Assembly: GCA_030608745.1 (NCBI GenBank)
Contig: JAUWDQ010000051.1
Location: 1-12,683, forward strand
Direction of reading: 5' to 3'
DNA: 12,683 bases
Origin: Pseudomonadota bacterium
GTDB lineage: Bacteria > Desulfobacterota > BSN033 > WVXP01 > G020346125
The position numbers were made by a program, and so were the translations under genes. Under the pieces are notes generated by a model. It was not told the DNA's origin. It did no database searches and saw only the letters and a list, made by a program, of their open reading frames with translations. Each line of letters starts with the position of its first letter. Within the stretch, counting starts at the first letter, position 1. Shown here piece after piece: positions 5,935 to 12,683 of this stretch.

Positions 5935-6458
5935 GTTTCACCGCCTTGTGAAGGCATTTCCTTCAAACCCATAAGACCTCTATTCAACAGGATATTTACC
6001 GCAAATCGATATTGATTTGCCCTTCGGCAAGATCCGCGCCATTTTGAACGCCGCGCTTACCCTTTCTTCGGCGTTTGGCCCTCACCTCTGTGTGCTGCTT
6101 GGAATGACGGTTGCTCTTTCTTGTTCGAAAAGGAATTGGAACCCATAAAGTGATGCTTACCGTCGGCCACTTCCCCCATCATCGCCGATGGCTGCCATCA
6201 AGGAAAATCACAAGCCAATGCTATATGTTGCGTCTTAAAAAGTTGCGGATAATTCAAACGAGGATTAAATCCTAAATTCGAAGCACTAAATCCTAAACAA
6301 ATTCTAATTTCCAAATTTCAAATTCAAAATCGTTTAGTTCCTTAGGATTTTGGTCATTTGAATTTGTTTAGAGTTCAGAAATTAGTATTTGGAATTTACC
6401 TGTATCCTTTCCTATTCGCAAATATTTATGTCGTCGCAAATAAAAAAGAAGTGACCTC
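5935..6458. other. Gene-free stretch between two plus-strand genes
   Basis: No reading frame here has a ribosome site or recognisable product. The left half (5935-6240) is GC-balanced with a small hairpin TTGCC-CTTC-GGCAA around 6016-6031. The right half (6240-6410) turns abruptly AT-rich and holds an imperfect inverted repeat, given separately. The promoter of the next gene begins at 6459. Confidence 0.5.
6250..6405. repeat. AT-rich imperfect inverted repeat (MITE-like intergenic element)
   Basis: CTAAACAAATTC (6293-6304) is matched perfectly by GAATTTGTTTAG (6360-6371), giving 12-bp arms around a 55-base centre; weaker pairing continues inward and outward. The segment also repeats short words such as TAAATCCTAAA and AAATTC several times. 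It resembles the AT-rich, TAAATCC/AATTC-type intergenic elements common in some deltaproteobacterial and environmental genomes, which is a recollection, not a search. No transposase is associated, and exact ends cannot be set. Confidence 0.5.
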
Positions 6459-6487
6459 TTGAAAATAAGTAACCGGGATGGTATAAG
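6459..6487 (+). promoter_or_regulatory. Strong sigma-70 promoter of the DUF4031 gene
   Basis: TTGAAA (6459-6464), 17 bases, TATAAG (6482-6487): both hexamers match consensus at 5 of 6 positions with ideal spacing. The predicted start is about 30 bases upstream of the start codon at 6527. Confidence 0.7.
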
Positions 6488-6526
6488 CGTATCGGCTCAT
6501 GATATCTTCGGCTATTGGAGGCACAC

Positions 6527-6799
6527 ATGGTCTATTTCCTCTCCCACAGGGCGCATAAGGACTACCCTTGGTTACAGGTGAAAAAAGGACAGCAAATCTG
6601 TAAAGTCGTCGCCGATAGCCTCGCCGACTTGCTGGAGTGGGGAAGGGAGTTCGGCCTCAACAGGCCCCACATGAGCCGCTCGGGAATTCCCCATTTTGAT
6701 CTTTGGGGTAGCCGTTTAGCCCTCCTCGATGTGCAGGGGGCCAAAGGGGATCACAAAAGGCTCTACCGCAGCCGTTTTCTGAGGAGGGAAAAGGAATAA
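6527..6799 (+). CDS. DUF4031 domain-containing protein
   Basis: A 90-residue protein whose core, VADSLADLLEWGREFGLNR followed by IPHFDLWGSRLALLDVQGA, matches the DUF4031 pattern (conserved ADS-x-x-L-x-x-W/F, GL-x-R, PHYD/F-x(3)-SKR, GA). The family is found in many bacteria and has no established biochemical role. The conserved PH-[YF]-D triplet (here PHFD) is intact. The chosen ATG follows GGAGG by 6 bases; an upstream in-frame TTG would overlap that ribosome site. It has its own strong promoter and converges with the transporter gene on its right, so it is a single-gene unit. Product is probably cytoplasmic. Confidence 0.75.
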   Translation: MVYFLSHRAHKDYPWLQVKKGQQICKVVADSLADLLEWGREFGLNRPHMSRSGIPHFDLWGSRLALLDVQGAKGDHKRLYRSRFLRREKE

Positions 6800-6835
6800 A
6801 CTCCCCCCCTCTTCCCCAGTACCTCGACATTACAG

Positions 6836-7753
6836 TCATCCATTACACGGTGGAAAAGCCCCACGCTGGGGAGGATCTTTCGTTCTTCCGTATTCCGATA
6901 GGGTTAAATAGGCACCGCTTGCCAAAACGATTCCGCCACCCAACACCAAGGTCCAGCTTATCATCTCATTGAAGAACAAAGTTCCCCAGAGCCCCGCATA
7001 AAATATTTCCGTCATGGAGACAATCCCGGCGGTCGCAACTCTGCAGTACTTTAACCCGTAAGTGATTAAAATCTGGCCAAGGAGCCCCGCCAGGCCGAAG
7101 GCAAGCACGTAGGGCATGTCCCTCAAGTGAGGCACTTGCAATGGGTTAACCACTCCGGGAATGCAGATTAGGACCAGGAACAGGCAAAAATAGAAGTAAA
7201 TTACAAAGGGGTTCTCCTCTCTTCGAAGCACCCGGATGATCACTATCACGATACCCTGTAAGAATCCGGCCAATAAGGCGAAGATCAACGTCAGGGAGAG
7301 GGGTTGATATCGCGGATCGAGGATGGTATACACGCCAATAAAGGCGACGAAAACGGCTACTATCTCCCCGGCATTGAGTTTTTCCTTCAACAAAATCCAG
7401 GAGAAGATGGCGCCGAATATGGGGAATGTATAGAGCAGTGCCGTCGAAGTGGCAAGGGGAGCCCCTCCGATAATGGCCTTAAAGAGACAGACGCTGGCAA
7501 AACCGCCGAAAATCCCCCTCGCTGCCAGGAGTTTGAAATGTTTTCCCTTCAAGGGGAAAAGGTGAAATCGTGAAAGACCAAGGAGGACCAAAATTCCGAG
7601 AATACCCCTGACCATGTTGAAGAGAGACGCAGGATATGCTCCCTGGACCATCCTGGTAAAAAGACCCATGGCGCCGAAAAACAGGGCGGATAAGAAGATG
7701 GCCCCATAGCCCAGCACAGCGGCGTTTTTTGGATTCTTTAATCCTTGGATCAT
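6836..7753 (-). CDS. EamA-family (DMT superfamily) transporter
   Basis: A 305-residue inner-membrane protein with about ten hydrophobic helices in two similar halves, the normal size and plan of EamA/RhaT-type drug/metabolite transporters. The first repeat begins near residue 13 (GYGAIFLSALFFGAMGLFTR) and includes FKAIIGGAPLATSTALLYTFPIFGA (ends near 135) with ILLKEKL and FIGVYTIL; the second half begins near residue 155 and contains ITYGLKYCRVATAGIVSM and FFNEMISW. Such carriers export amino acids or other small metabolites; the substrate is not readable. The end is polar. The ribosome site before the ATG at 7753 is weak. It is divergent from a cysteine synthase-family gene, so a cysteine-pathway export role is conceivable but unsupported. 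Confidence 0.88.
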   Translation of the reverse strand: MIQGLKNPKNAAVLGYGAIFLSALFFGAMGLFTRMVQGAYPASLFNMVRGILGILVLLGLSRFHLFPLKGKHFKLLAARGIFGGFASVCLFKAIIGGAPLATSTALLYTFPIFGAIFSWILLKEKLNAGEIVAVFVAFIGVYTILDPRYQPLSLTLIFALLAGFLQGIVIVIIRVLRREENPFVIYFYFCLFLVLICIPGVVNPLQVPHLRDMPYVLAFGLAGLLGQILITYGLKYCRVATAGIVSMTEIFYAGLWGTLFFNEMISWTLVLGGGIVLASGAYLTLSEYGRTKDPPQRGAFPPCNG

Positions 7754-7869
7754 TCTTATGGAGTTCTTTCCTTTGGGTTGAGGACTTTTAAAATGTATCC
7801 ACTTTTGCTTTGCATGACAACGAGATATCGATTCAAAGGGGAACGAACCACACTGTTCGGGAGGTACTA

Positions 7870-8892
7870 ATGGCGATAGCGGGCACCCTTTCTGAAACTA
7901 TTAGGAATACACCCCTGCTCAAGCTGAATCGGGTAACTCAGGGGATCAAGCCTCTCATTGCGGCTAAATGTGAATTTTTCAGCCCCAGTGGGAGCTTGAA
8001 AGACCGTATTCTGGTCCACATGGTGGAATCAGCCGAAAGAAATGGAAGATTACACCCCGGTATGATCATCATTGAAGGAAGTACGGGAAATACGGGCATT
8101 TCAACGGCCATGGTCGCCGCTGCCAAGGGATATCAATGTATCATCGTCATGCCCAAGGGTATGAGCCTAGAAAGGCGAAAGGCTATCCAGGCATATGGTG
8201 CCCAATTGATCCTCACCCCTGGGGGAGAAAGCGATGTCGATTTGGTCCTTAAAAAGGTGAAAGAATTGATGACCAATAATCCCGGCCGCTTCTGGGAGGT
8301 GGGCCAATTTTCCAATGAAGACAACTCAAAAGCCCACTATGAATCCACTGGCCCAGAGATTTGGGAGCAGGCTCAGGGGAGGATAGACATCTTTGTAGCC
8401 GCTGTTGGAAGTGGTGGAACCCTTACTGGAGCCGGAAGATACCTCAAGGAGAGGAATCCAAAGCTCAGAGTTTTCGCCGTGGAACCCCAGGAATGCCCTA
8501 TTCTCTCCGAAAGGAGATGGGGGTCTCACCAGATTGAAGGTATCGGGGATGGATTTATCCCCCGGGTATTCGATGTAAGCATCCTCGATGGTGTGGTGAT
8601 CACCACATCCCAGGAATCCATTGAGATGGCCAGGCGTTTGGCCAGGGAGGAAGGTCTCTTCGTCGGCATCTCGTCAGGCTGTAATGTTGCCGCCGCCATC
8701 AAGGTTGCCAGGAAATACCCCAAAGCAGAGCTCATTGCCACCATCCTCTGTGACCATGGGTTCCGTTATTTCTCCAGCGAACTCTGCGGGGTAGAGGCAT
8801 CGGTTGAAGTACCCGAAAGGGATCACCCATTGGATGATCACACCACCCGTATGCTCGAAAGATATCAGGGAAAATGGGAAGTTATTCGATAG
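7870..8892 (+). CDS. Cysteine synthase-family PLP enzyme (CysK/CysM-like)
   Basis: A 340-residue fold-type II PLP enzyme. The Schiff-base lysine is K44 in PSGSLKDR; the substrate loop is STGNTG (71-76; usual order TSGNTG, so Ser and Thr are swapped); GSGGTLTG (180-187) holds the PLP phosphate; GIGDGFIP (224-231) and GISSG (266-270) are standard. The segment MSLERRKAIQAYGAQLIL and the C-terminal CDHGFRY resemble CysM (CDRGDRY) more than CysK. Expected reaction is sulfide or thiosulfate addition to O-acetylserine, or a related beta-replacement. The C-terminus has about 30 residues beyond the family core and no CBS domains. The ATG at 7870 follows GGGAGG by 5 bases; an upstream TTG start lacks this. 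A CBS- or diaminopropionate-synthase-like activity cannot be excluded. Confidence 0.9.
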   Translation: MAIAGTLSETIRNTPLLKLNRVTQGIKPLIAAKCEFFSPSGSLKDRILVHMVESAERNGRLHPGMIIIEGSTGNTGISTAMVAAAKGYQCIIVMPKGMSLERRKAIQAYGAQLILTPGGESDVDLVLKKVKELMTNNPGRFWEVGQFSNEDNSKAHYESTGPEIWEQAQGRIDIFVAAVGSGGTLTGAGRYLKERNPKLRVFAVEPQECPILSERRWGSHQIEGIGDGFIPRVFDVSILDGVVITTSQESIEMARRLAREEGLFVGISSGCNVAAAIKVARKYPKAELIATILCDHGFRYFSSELCGVEASVEVPERDHPLDDHTTRMLERYQGKWEVIR

Positions 8893-8958
8893 GGTTGAAA
8901 AGAGATAGCAATACGGGATGAGAATATGGATGAAACGGTGACTTTAGAAGATCGGTGT

Positions 8959-9675
8959 TCAAGCTCGACCCCATCCATCCCACTTGTCCTCATCCGAATC
9001 CCTGGGACCTCCACCCATATTCCGATACTTGGATTTCAGGTACATGAGGCGGAGCCATCTCCATATCCGGTAGTAGTTGAAATAGAGAAGGCCGAAGAGA
9101 ATTCCCCCCAGGTGAGCCAGATGGGCGATGCCGGATCCCGTGCCCACCAGAGAAGACCAGAATGCGATGGCCCCAAACAGGAGGACAAAGTACTTGGCCT
9201 TAATGGGAACTATAAACCAAACATAGATGTATCGCTCCGGAAAAAACCAGGCATAGGCCAGCAGCAGTCCGTATATCCCTCCCGAGGCTCCCACAACGGG
9301 GATACGCAGCCCAGGTGTAAAGAGGACCGTGCAAATTCCCGCACCGATAGCCGTAATGAAGAAGTACTGGGTGAACCGGCTCGATCCCATGTACCGTTCG
9401 ATTTCACTGCCGAAAATCCACAGGGCGAAAAGGTTAAAAAAGAGGTGCCAAAAACCTCCATGCAGGAAGATATAGGTCACCAACTGCCACACGAAGAACT
9501 TGTGCCAGAATAAGTGCGGAACCAATCCAAAGATCCCGTAGAATGCTCGCCAATAGGCGGTGTTTTCAACAACCTTCAGCAGGAGGAATCCCACCACGCA
9601 GACGATCATTAGGAATTTAACCCGTGGGGCCAATGACCCACCGATGGAAAACTGAGTTCTAGAGTAATACGGCAT
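8959..9675 (-). CDS. Rhomboid family intramembrane serine protease
   Basis: A 238-residue polytopic protein with six or seven membrane helices. The family signatures are intact: HGGFWHLFFN (72-81) with the oxyanion His77 and Asn81, the nucleophile Ser131 in GASGG (129-133), and the catalytic His188 in AHLAHLGG (184-191). The FGSEIE loop at 88-93 follows the second helix. The hydrophilic C-terminal tail of ~25 residues is Gly/Asp-rich. Rhomboids cleave membrane-spanning helices of other proteins; the target is unknown. The ATG at 9675 follows AAGGAAG by 8 bases. It directly follows the thioredoxin-like relic on the same strand (15 bases) and converges with the cysteine synthase-family gene. 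Confidence 0.95.
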   Translation of the reverse strand: MPYYSRTQFSIGGSLAPRVKFLMIVCVVGFLLLKVVENTAYWRAFYGIFGLVPHLFWHKFFVWQLVTYIFLHGGFWHLFFNLFALWIFGSEIERYMGSSRFTQYFFITAIGAGICTVLFTPGLRIPVVGASGGIYGLLLAYAWFFPERYIYVWFIVPIKAKYFVLLFGAIAFWSSLVGTGSGIAHLAHLGGILFGLLYFNYYRIWRWLRLMYLKSKYRNMGGGPRDSDEDKWDGWGRA

Positions 9676-9690
9676 ATGCAGCTTCCTTTC

Positions 9691-9873
9691 CTATATCGAC
9701 TGATCCTTATTCCATCCCATGCATGTCTCTTTGTGGCCCACGATAAAGGCCGGATATTTCCACATGCCCTGTGCCAAAGAGATTTGAGGATCCCCATAGG
9801 CGACTGGACATCGATAACAGTGATCATAGGTGATGAGCACTTTGGTAATAACCTCGACATAAACCGGCTTCAT
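9691..9873 (-). pseudogene. Degenerate remnant of a small thioredoxin-like protein gene
   Basis: The open frame from the ATG at 9873 has a good ribosome site (GGGAG) and begins VEVITKVLITYDHCYRC, a beta strand leading into a CxxC pair as in thioredoxin-like proteins. It ends KYPAFIVGHKETCMGW, which looks like the strand carrying the cis-proline segment of such proteins (YPTFIV-x-GKE). At 60 residues it is too short for the fold. The shifted frame in between (about 9745-9810) reads TVIDVQSPMGILKSLWHR, which also resembles coherent protein text. The simplest reading is an ancestral ~120-150-residue gene that lost its middle and gained a frameshift. Family identity is from memory. A real 60-residue peptide is the alternative. 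It ends 15 bases before the rhomboid start. Confidence 0.5.
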
Positions 9874-9935
9874 CCCAATCTCCCGGTCTTTTTCTTTAAC
9901 ATACCATAATTCCTTGGGATTTTCACCCAACCGCT

Positions 9936-9979
9936 GCTTTGGGGTTCATCACTCCCTCAGCAGGTTGAGGTTAAGAGGT
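9936..9979 (+). repeat. 44-bp dispersed intergenic repeat, copy B
   Basis: Same orientation as the copy at 1094-1137, 39 of 44 bases identical, no gaps, all five changes transitions. The core hairpin is kept: CTCAGC-AG-GTTGAG, where an A-T pair in copy A has become a G-T wobble. The following TTAAGAGGT is shared; beyond it the copies diverge. It lies between the thioredoxin-like relic and the end of the RNase R gene, so both copies are strictly intergenic. Confidence 0.75.
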
Positions 9980-10095
9980 TAGAGGTTTAGTGAAAGTCCA
10001 GTTGTCACTTAAACCGCGCGTTCGATTAGGAAAATATTCTTTAAACAACCAAGGAAATTTGCGGGCGATTCCACAGTTTCCCATCGAAAACCCCC

Positions 10096-12223
10096 TCAAG
10101 TGATCAGCCTAAAATCGATCTGTTGCCTCTCCGGATCGGCCCGATCAACGATGATCCTCACCCGGTCCCCGATCCGAAAGATTCTTTTGGAGTGCTTCCC
10201 GACAAGGCGATATCCCTTTTCGTCATACAGAAAGTAATCATCAGGCAAACTCGCGATGTGCACCAACCCCTCGACGAAAAGCTCCTGGAGCTCCACGAAA
10301 AACCCGAAGGAGCTAACCCCACTGATAAAGCCGTCAAATTGCTGCCCCACCCTTTCCTCCATGAATTTTGCGCGATACCTCTTGAGAATCTCCCTCTCCG
10401 CCTCCATTGCCACCCTCTCTCGCTGGGAAAGATGTTGTGCCCCTTGGGAAAAATCCTCCATTGGGCATCGCTCTTCCTCGATCAATTTCCTCAGTTGACG
10501 ATGTACAAGGAGGTCGGGGTACCTTCGTATGGGAGAGGTGAAGTGGGTATAGCAATGCAAAGCGAGCCCATAGTGAGAGAGGTTCTTGTCCGAATACTGG
10601 GCCTGTTTCATCGACCTCAACAAGACGGTATTGACCAGTCTTTCCTGGGGCTTTCCCCTTACCTCCTCCAACAGGCGTTGGAACTCCCGAGGGCCATGGG
10701 GGTCGCCTCATTTTTAGCCGGTAGCCTAAAAGGGCTGCGAATCGCCTGAAATCACGGATTTTATCGACATCGGGCTCCTCATGGATTCGGTACAAAAGGG
10801 GGAATCTGGCTTGGGTCAGTTTGACTGCAATGGCCTCATTTGCGGCGATCATAAACTCCTCGATGATCTGATGAGCGAAATTCCTCTCGGCCTTGATGAT
10901 CTCCTGGGCTTCCCCTTGAAAGTTGAGGATAATCTCGGGCTCGGGCAAGTCGAAATCGAGGCTTCCCCTTTCCCGCCTCTTTCCCGCCAAGAGGGAGCAG
11001 AGCTTCCCCATTGCCTCCAGCGATGGAAGCAGCGCCTCATGCCTCCCCATTTCCTCCGTATCCCGGTCCACCAGGATTCTCCTCACGGCCGTGTAGGTGA
11101 GGCGGGCATCGCTTCGGATCACGCTTTTGAAGACTTCACAATCCGCTAAATTACCCTCCCTATCGAAACGCAGAGCCGCCGTCAGAGTCAGCCGATCCAT
11201 GTGGGGGTGAAGACAGCAAATTCCATTGGAAAGCTTGGGGGGAAACATCGGGATAACCCGATCGGGGAAATAGACGCTCGTTCCCCTCCGGTAGGCCTCT
11301 TTATCCAAATGGGCTCCGGGCTTGACATAGTGGCCCACATCAGATATGGAAACCCAGAGGGTATACCCTCCATCCCTTTCCTCGATGGAGACGGCGTCGT
11401 CGAAATCCCTGGCGTTTTCCCCGTCTATCGTGACGGTCACCTTCCCCCTCAGATCCATCCGTCCAACCGTCTCTTCATCGCGTACCCTTTGGGGGATAGC
11501 CTCCGCCTCCCGGAGTACCGATGCCGGAAAACCATCGGGCAAATCGTATTCCCAAATCACGATCCGAGGAAGAACCTCCGGGTCCCCTGGATAACCCAAG
11601 ATGTGAACAATCCTTCCCTCCGGGTTTCTCGCAATGGTCGGGTATTGGGTGATCTCGGCGACAACAATTTGATCTTCCTTGGCCTTCATGACATGCTTCT
11701 TGGGGATAACGACCTCAAGAAGGTACCGGTTGTCATCCGGAACCACCCGACCGAAACCGTCACCGGGTATGAATCTCCCCACAATCCTTTGAGTCCCTCT
11801 TTCCAGGACCCGGACAATCCGGCCCTCCCTCCCCTTTCCCCTTGGCTTCCTCAGGCGTTCTATTCGAACGGCGACCCGATCACCATGCATCGCCTCCCGA
11901 AGATCCCTGGGCTTAATAAAGATATCGGGTTGGTCCCTATCCTCCACGATGACGAAACCGTACCCATCGGGGTGACACTGGAGGCGGCCCACCACCACAT
12001 TCATCCTCGAGGGCAGACCATACCTTCGCCCCTTGATCCTGATGATTTGACCTTCCGAGGTCATCTCATTCAGGAGGACCTTTAGCCCCCGTTTCTCCTC
12101 ATGGGTGAGATCGAACCGTCGAACAAAATCTCGAATCACCAGCGGGTGGTTCTCCTTCTTCAACAATTCCAGAACCACCCTCTGATCAATCTCACGAGGC
12201 TCTGGTCGTCTTTTCCTGCTCAA
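10096..12223 (-). pseudogene. rnr: Ribonuclease R (VacB/RNase II family), frameshifted
   Basis: Together the two frames encode a full RNase R of about 708 residues. The upstream frame (12223 to about 10710) has a winged-helix start, cold-shock-like OB domains (GRLQCHPDGYGFV at 79-91, IVGRFIPGDGFGRV at 147-160) and the RNB catalytic core with TIDGENARDFDD (265-276), whose Asp267, 273, 275 and 276 match the metal-binding aspartates of E. coli RNase R; YRIHEEP is at 478-484. The downstream frame (to 10096) holds SMKQA, HFTSPIRRYPDL and an S1 domain (FDGFISGVSSFGFFVEL). The join is lost between about 10684 and 10716. RNase R degrades structured RNA 3' to 5'. The start is TTG with GAGGA 5 bases upstream; an in-frame stop rules out a longer one. 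The Lys-rich C-terminal tail of enterobacterial RNase R is absent. Confidence 0.93.
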
Positions 12224-12547
12224 AGGAATCCTCGAGAAAGGATATCGTGAAAGTTTACGCTATTTAACCACAGAATGGTTGGGAAAGGAAAGAAGTTTCA
12301 CAAGTTTTGGAAATCTCCAGGGAACAAAAGTGCATACCTCTTTTCTCCCTCTCTACATTGAGCCACCTAAAGCAATAAGATCAGGCGGAAAATTAAGGAC
12401 TTCCCTGAGGAATTCTGGCACGCTAGCGACTCCCCTTATTTGGGTTTCTACACGTATGCATTGGGAATCGGAGAATTGGAGTTGGAAAAAACGGTGAAAC
12501 GGTCAAACCCACACGGGCTGTTGCCGAAATCTCCTGGAGCGAACATT
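12224..12547. other. Gene-free right flank
   Basis: No gene is seen upstream of the RNase R start. A minus-strand promoter for RNase R should lie here but no hexamer pair stands out. The region is AT-leaning with no long open frame that carries a ribosome site. Confidence 0.45.
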
Positions 12548-12666
12548 AAAGAATTTTTGGTAACCATTCTTAGTGAAGCGGAACGGCCGCAAACCTAATG
12601 TTTGAGCCCAAAAGGCGAGTTTTAGGTTTGCAGTAAAGCGAACTTTAGAGTGGTCAAAAATTCTTT
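12548..12666. repeat. ~120-bp imperfect palindromic element
   Basis: The outermost arms AAAGAATTTTTG (12548-12559) and CAAAAATTCTTT (12655-12666) are perfect 12-bp complements. Next inward, ACCATTCTTAGTGAAGCG and its counterpart pair imperfectly, then GCAAACCTAA (12589-12598) and TTAGGTTTGC (12622-12631) form a perfect 10-bp stem, closed by GCC-CAAAA-GGC. The whole folds into one long cruciform or hairpin. No transposase frame is inside. The composition and nested stems resemble a miniature inverted-repeat element or a repetitive extragenic palindrome. Flanking target duplications were not found with confidence. Confidence 0.65.
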
Positions 12667-12683
12667 TCAGAGAGCGAAAGGGG

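Noticed and set aside
8926..9513. A 195-residue plus-strand open frame opposite the rhomboid gene
   Set aside because: The rhomboid frame carries all catalytic motifs; this one is very rich in Pro, Glu and Arg with no family resemblance.
9874..9935. Longer version of the thioredoxin-like frame beginning at 9930
   Set aside because: The extra 19 residues are unlike the family start, and the ATG at 9873 has the better ribosome site.
10123..10749. A 208-residue plus-strand open frame opposite the end of RNase R
   Set aside because: Antisense to the S1 and RNB end of RNase R, and without a ribosome site.
11201..12085. A 294-residue plus-strand open frame opposite RNase R
   Set aside because: It is antisense to the well-supported RNase R core, has low-complexity composition and no recognisable domain; long antisense frames are common opposite GC-balanced genes.
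12548..12666. Integron attC site
   Set aside because: The nested palindrome recalls an attC, but the required core site (GTTRRRY) and its partner are not in place, and no cassette or integrase is present.
1..12683. CRISPR array, defence island or biosynthetic cluster
   Set aside because: No regularly spaced repeats, no Cas, restriction, toxin-antitoxin or synthase genes were found; the gene order reads as ordinary chromosome.

Overview
This is a bacterial chromosomal segment of roughly balanced GC, with compact, mostly single-gene transcription units on both strands and AT-rich gaps between some of them. The protein repertoire (single-hairpin TatA, DUF4410-like secreted protein, DUF1232/J-domain protein, DUF4031 protein, rhomboid protease, RNase R) and the abundance of small intergenic palindromic repeats suggest a Deltaproteobacteria/Desulfobacterota-type genome. 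That assignment is inference from memory of similar proteins; no search was run and there is no rRNA here to anchor it.

Layout, left to right. 1-516: AT-rich DNA with no convincing gene. 517-1085 (minus): a tRNA-Thr(UGU) gene with its own promoter and a textbook intrinsic terminator, followed by ppnP (nucleoside phosphorylase). 1094-1137: first copy of a 44-bp intergenic repeat. 1461-2301: tatA (+) converging with a secreted DUF4410-like protein (-), only 4 bp apart. 2670-4484: two unrelated-looking hotdog (PaaI-type) thioesterases on the plus strand, separated by a minus-strand membrane protein built from a tandem internal duplication. 4563-5398 (minus): a two-gene unit of a small membrane-anchored protein and a DUF1232 + J-domain protein whose reading frame breaks exactly at the HPD motif. 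5719-5934: a 71-residue Cys/His-rich orphan behind a palindrome. 5935-6526: a 590-bp gene-free stretch with an AT-rich inverted repeat, ending in a strong promoter. 6527-8958: DUF4031 protein (+), EamA-family transporter (-), cysteine synthase-family enzyme (+). 8959-9873 (minus): rhomboid protease preceded by what looks like the decayed relic of a small thioredoxin-like gene. 9936-9979: second copy of the 44-bp repeat. 10096-12223 (minus): ribonuclease R, complete in domain content but split by a frameshift. 12548-12666: a ~120-bp imperfect palindrome near the right edge.

The genes look like housekeeping and accessory functions with little sign of a shared pathway; most neighbours are divergent or convergent, so joint regulation is limited to the pair 5398->4563. 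I do not see a defence system, mobile island, CRISPR array or biosynthetic cluster. The more interesting signals are structural: two or three reading-frame lesions in 12.7 kb (J-domain protein, RNase R, thioredoxin-like relic), a dispersed repeat whose two copies differ only by transitions and keep their hairpin, the right-hand palindrome, and the duplicated membrane protein. Whether the frameshifts are biological or assembly errors is the main open question about this window.
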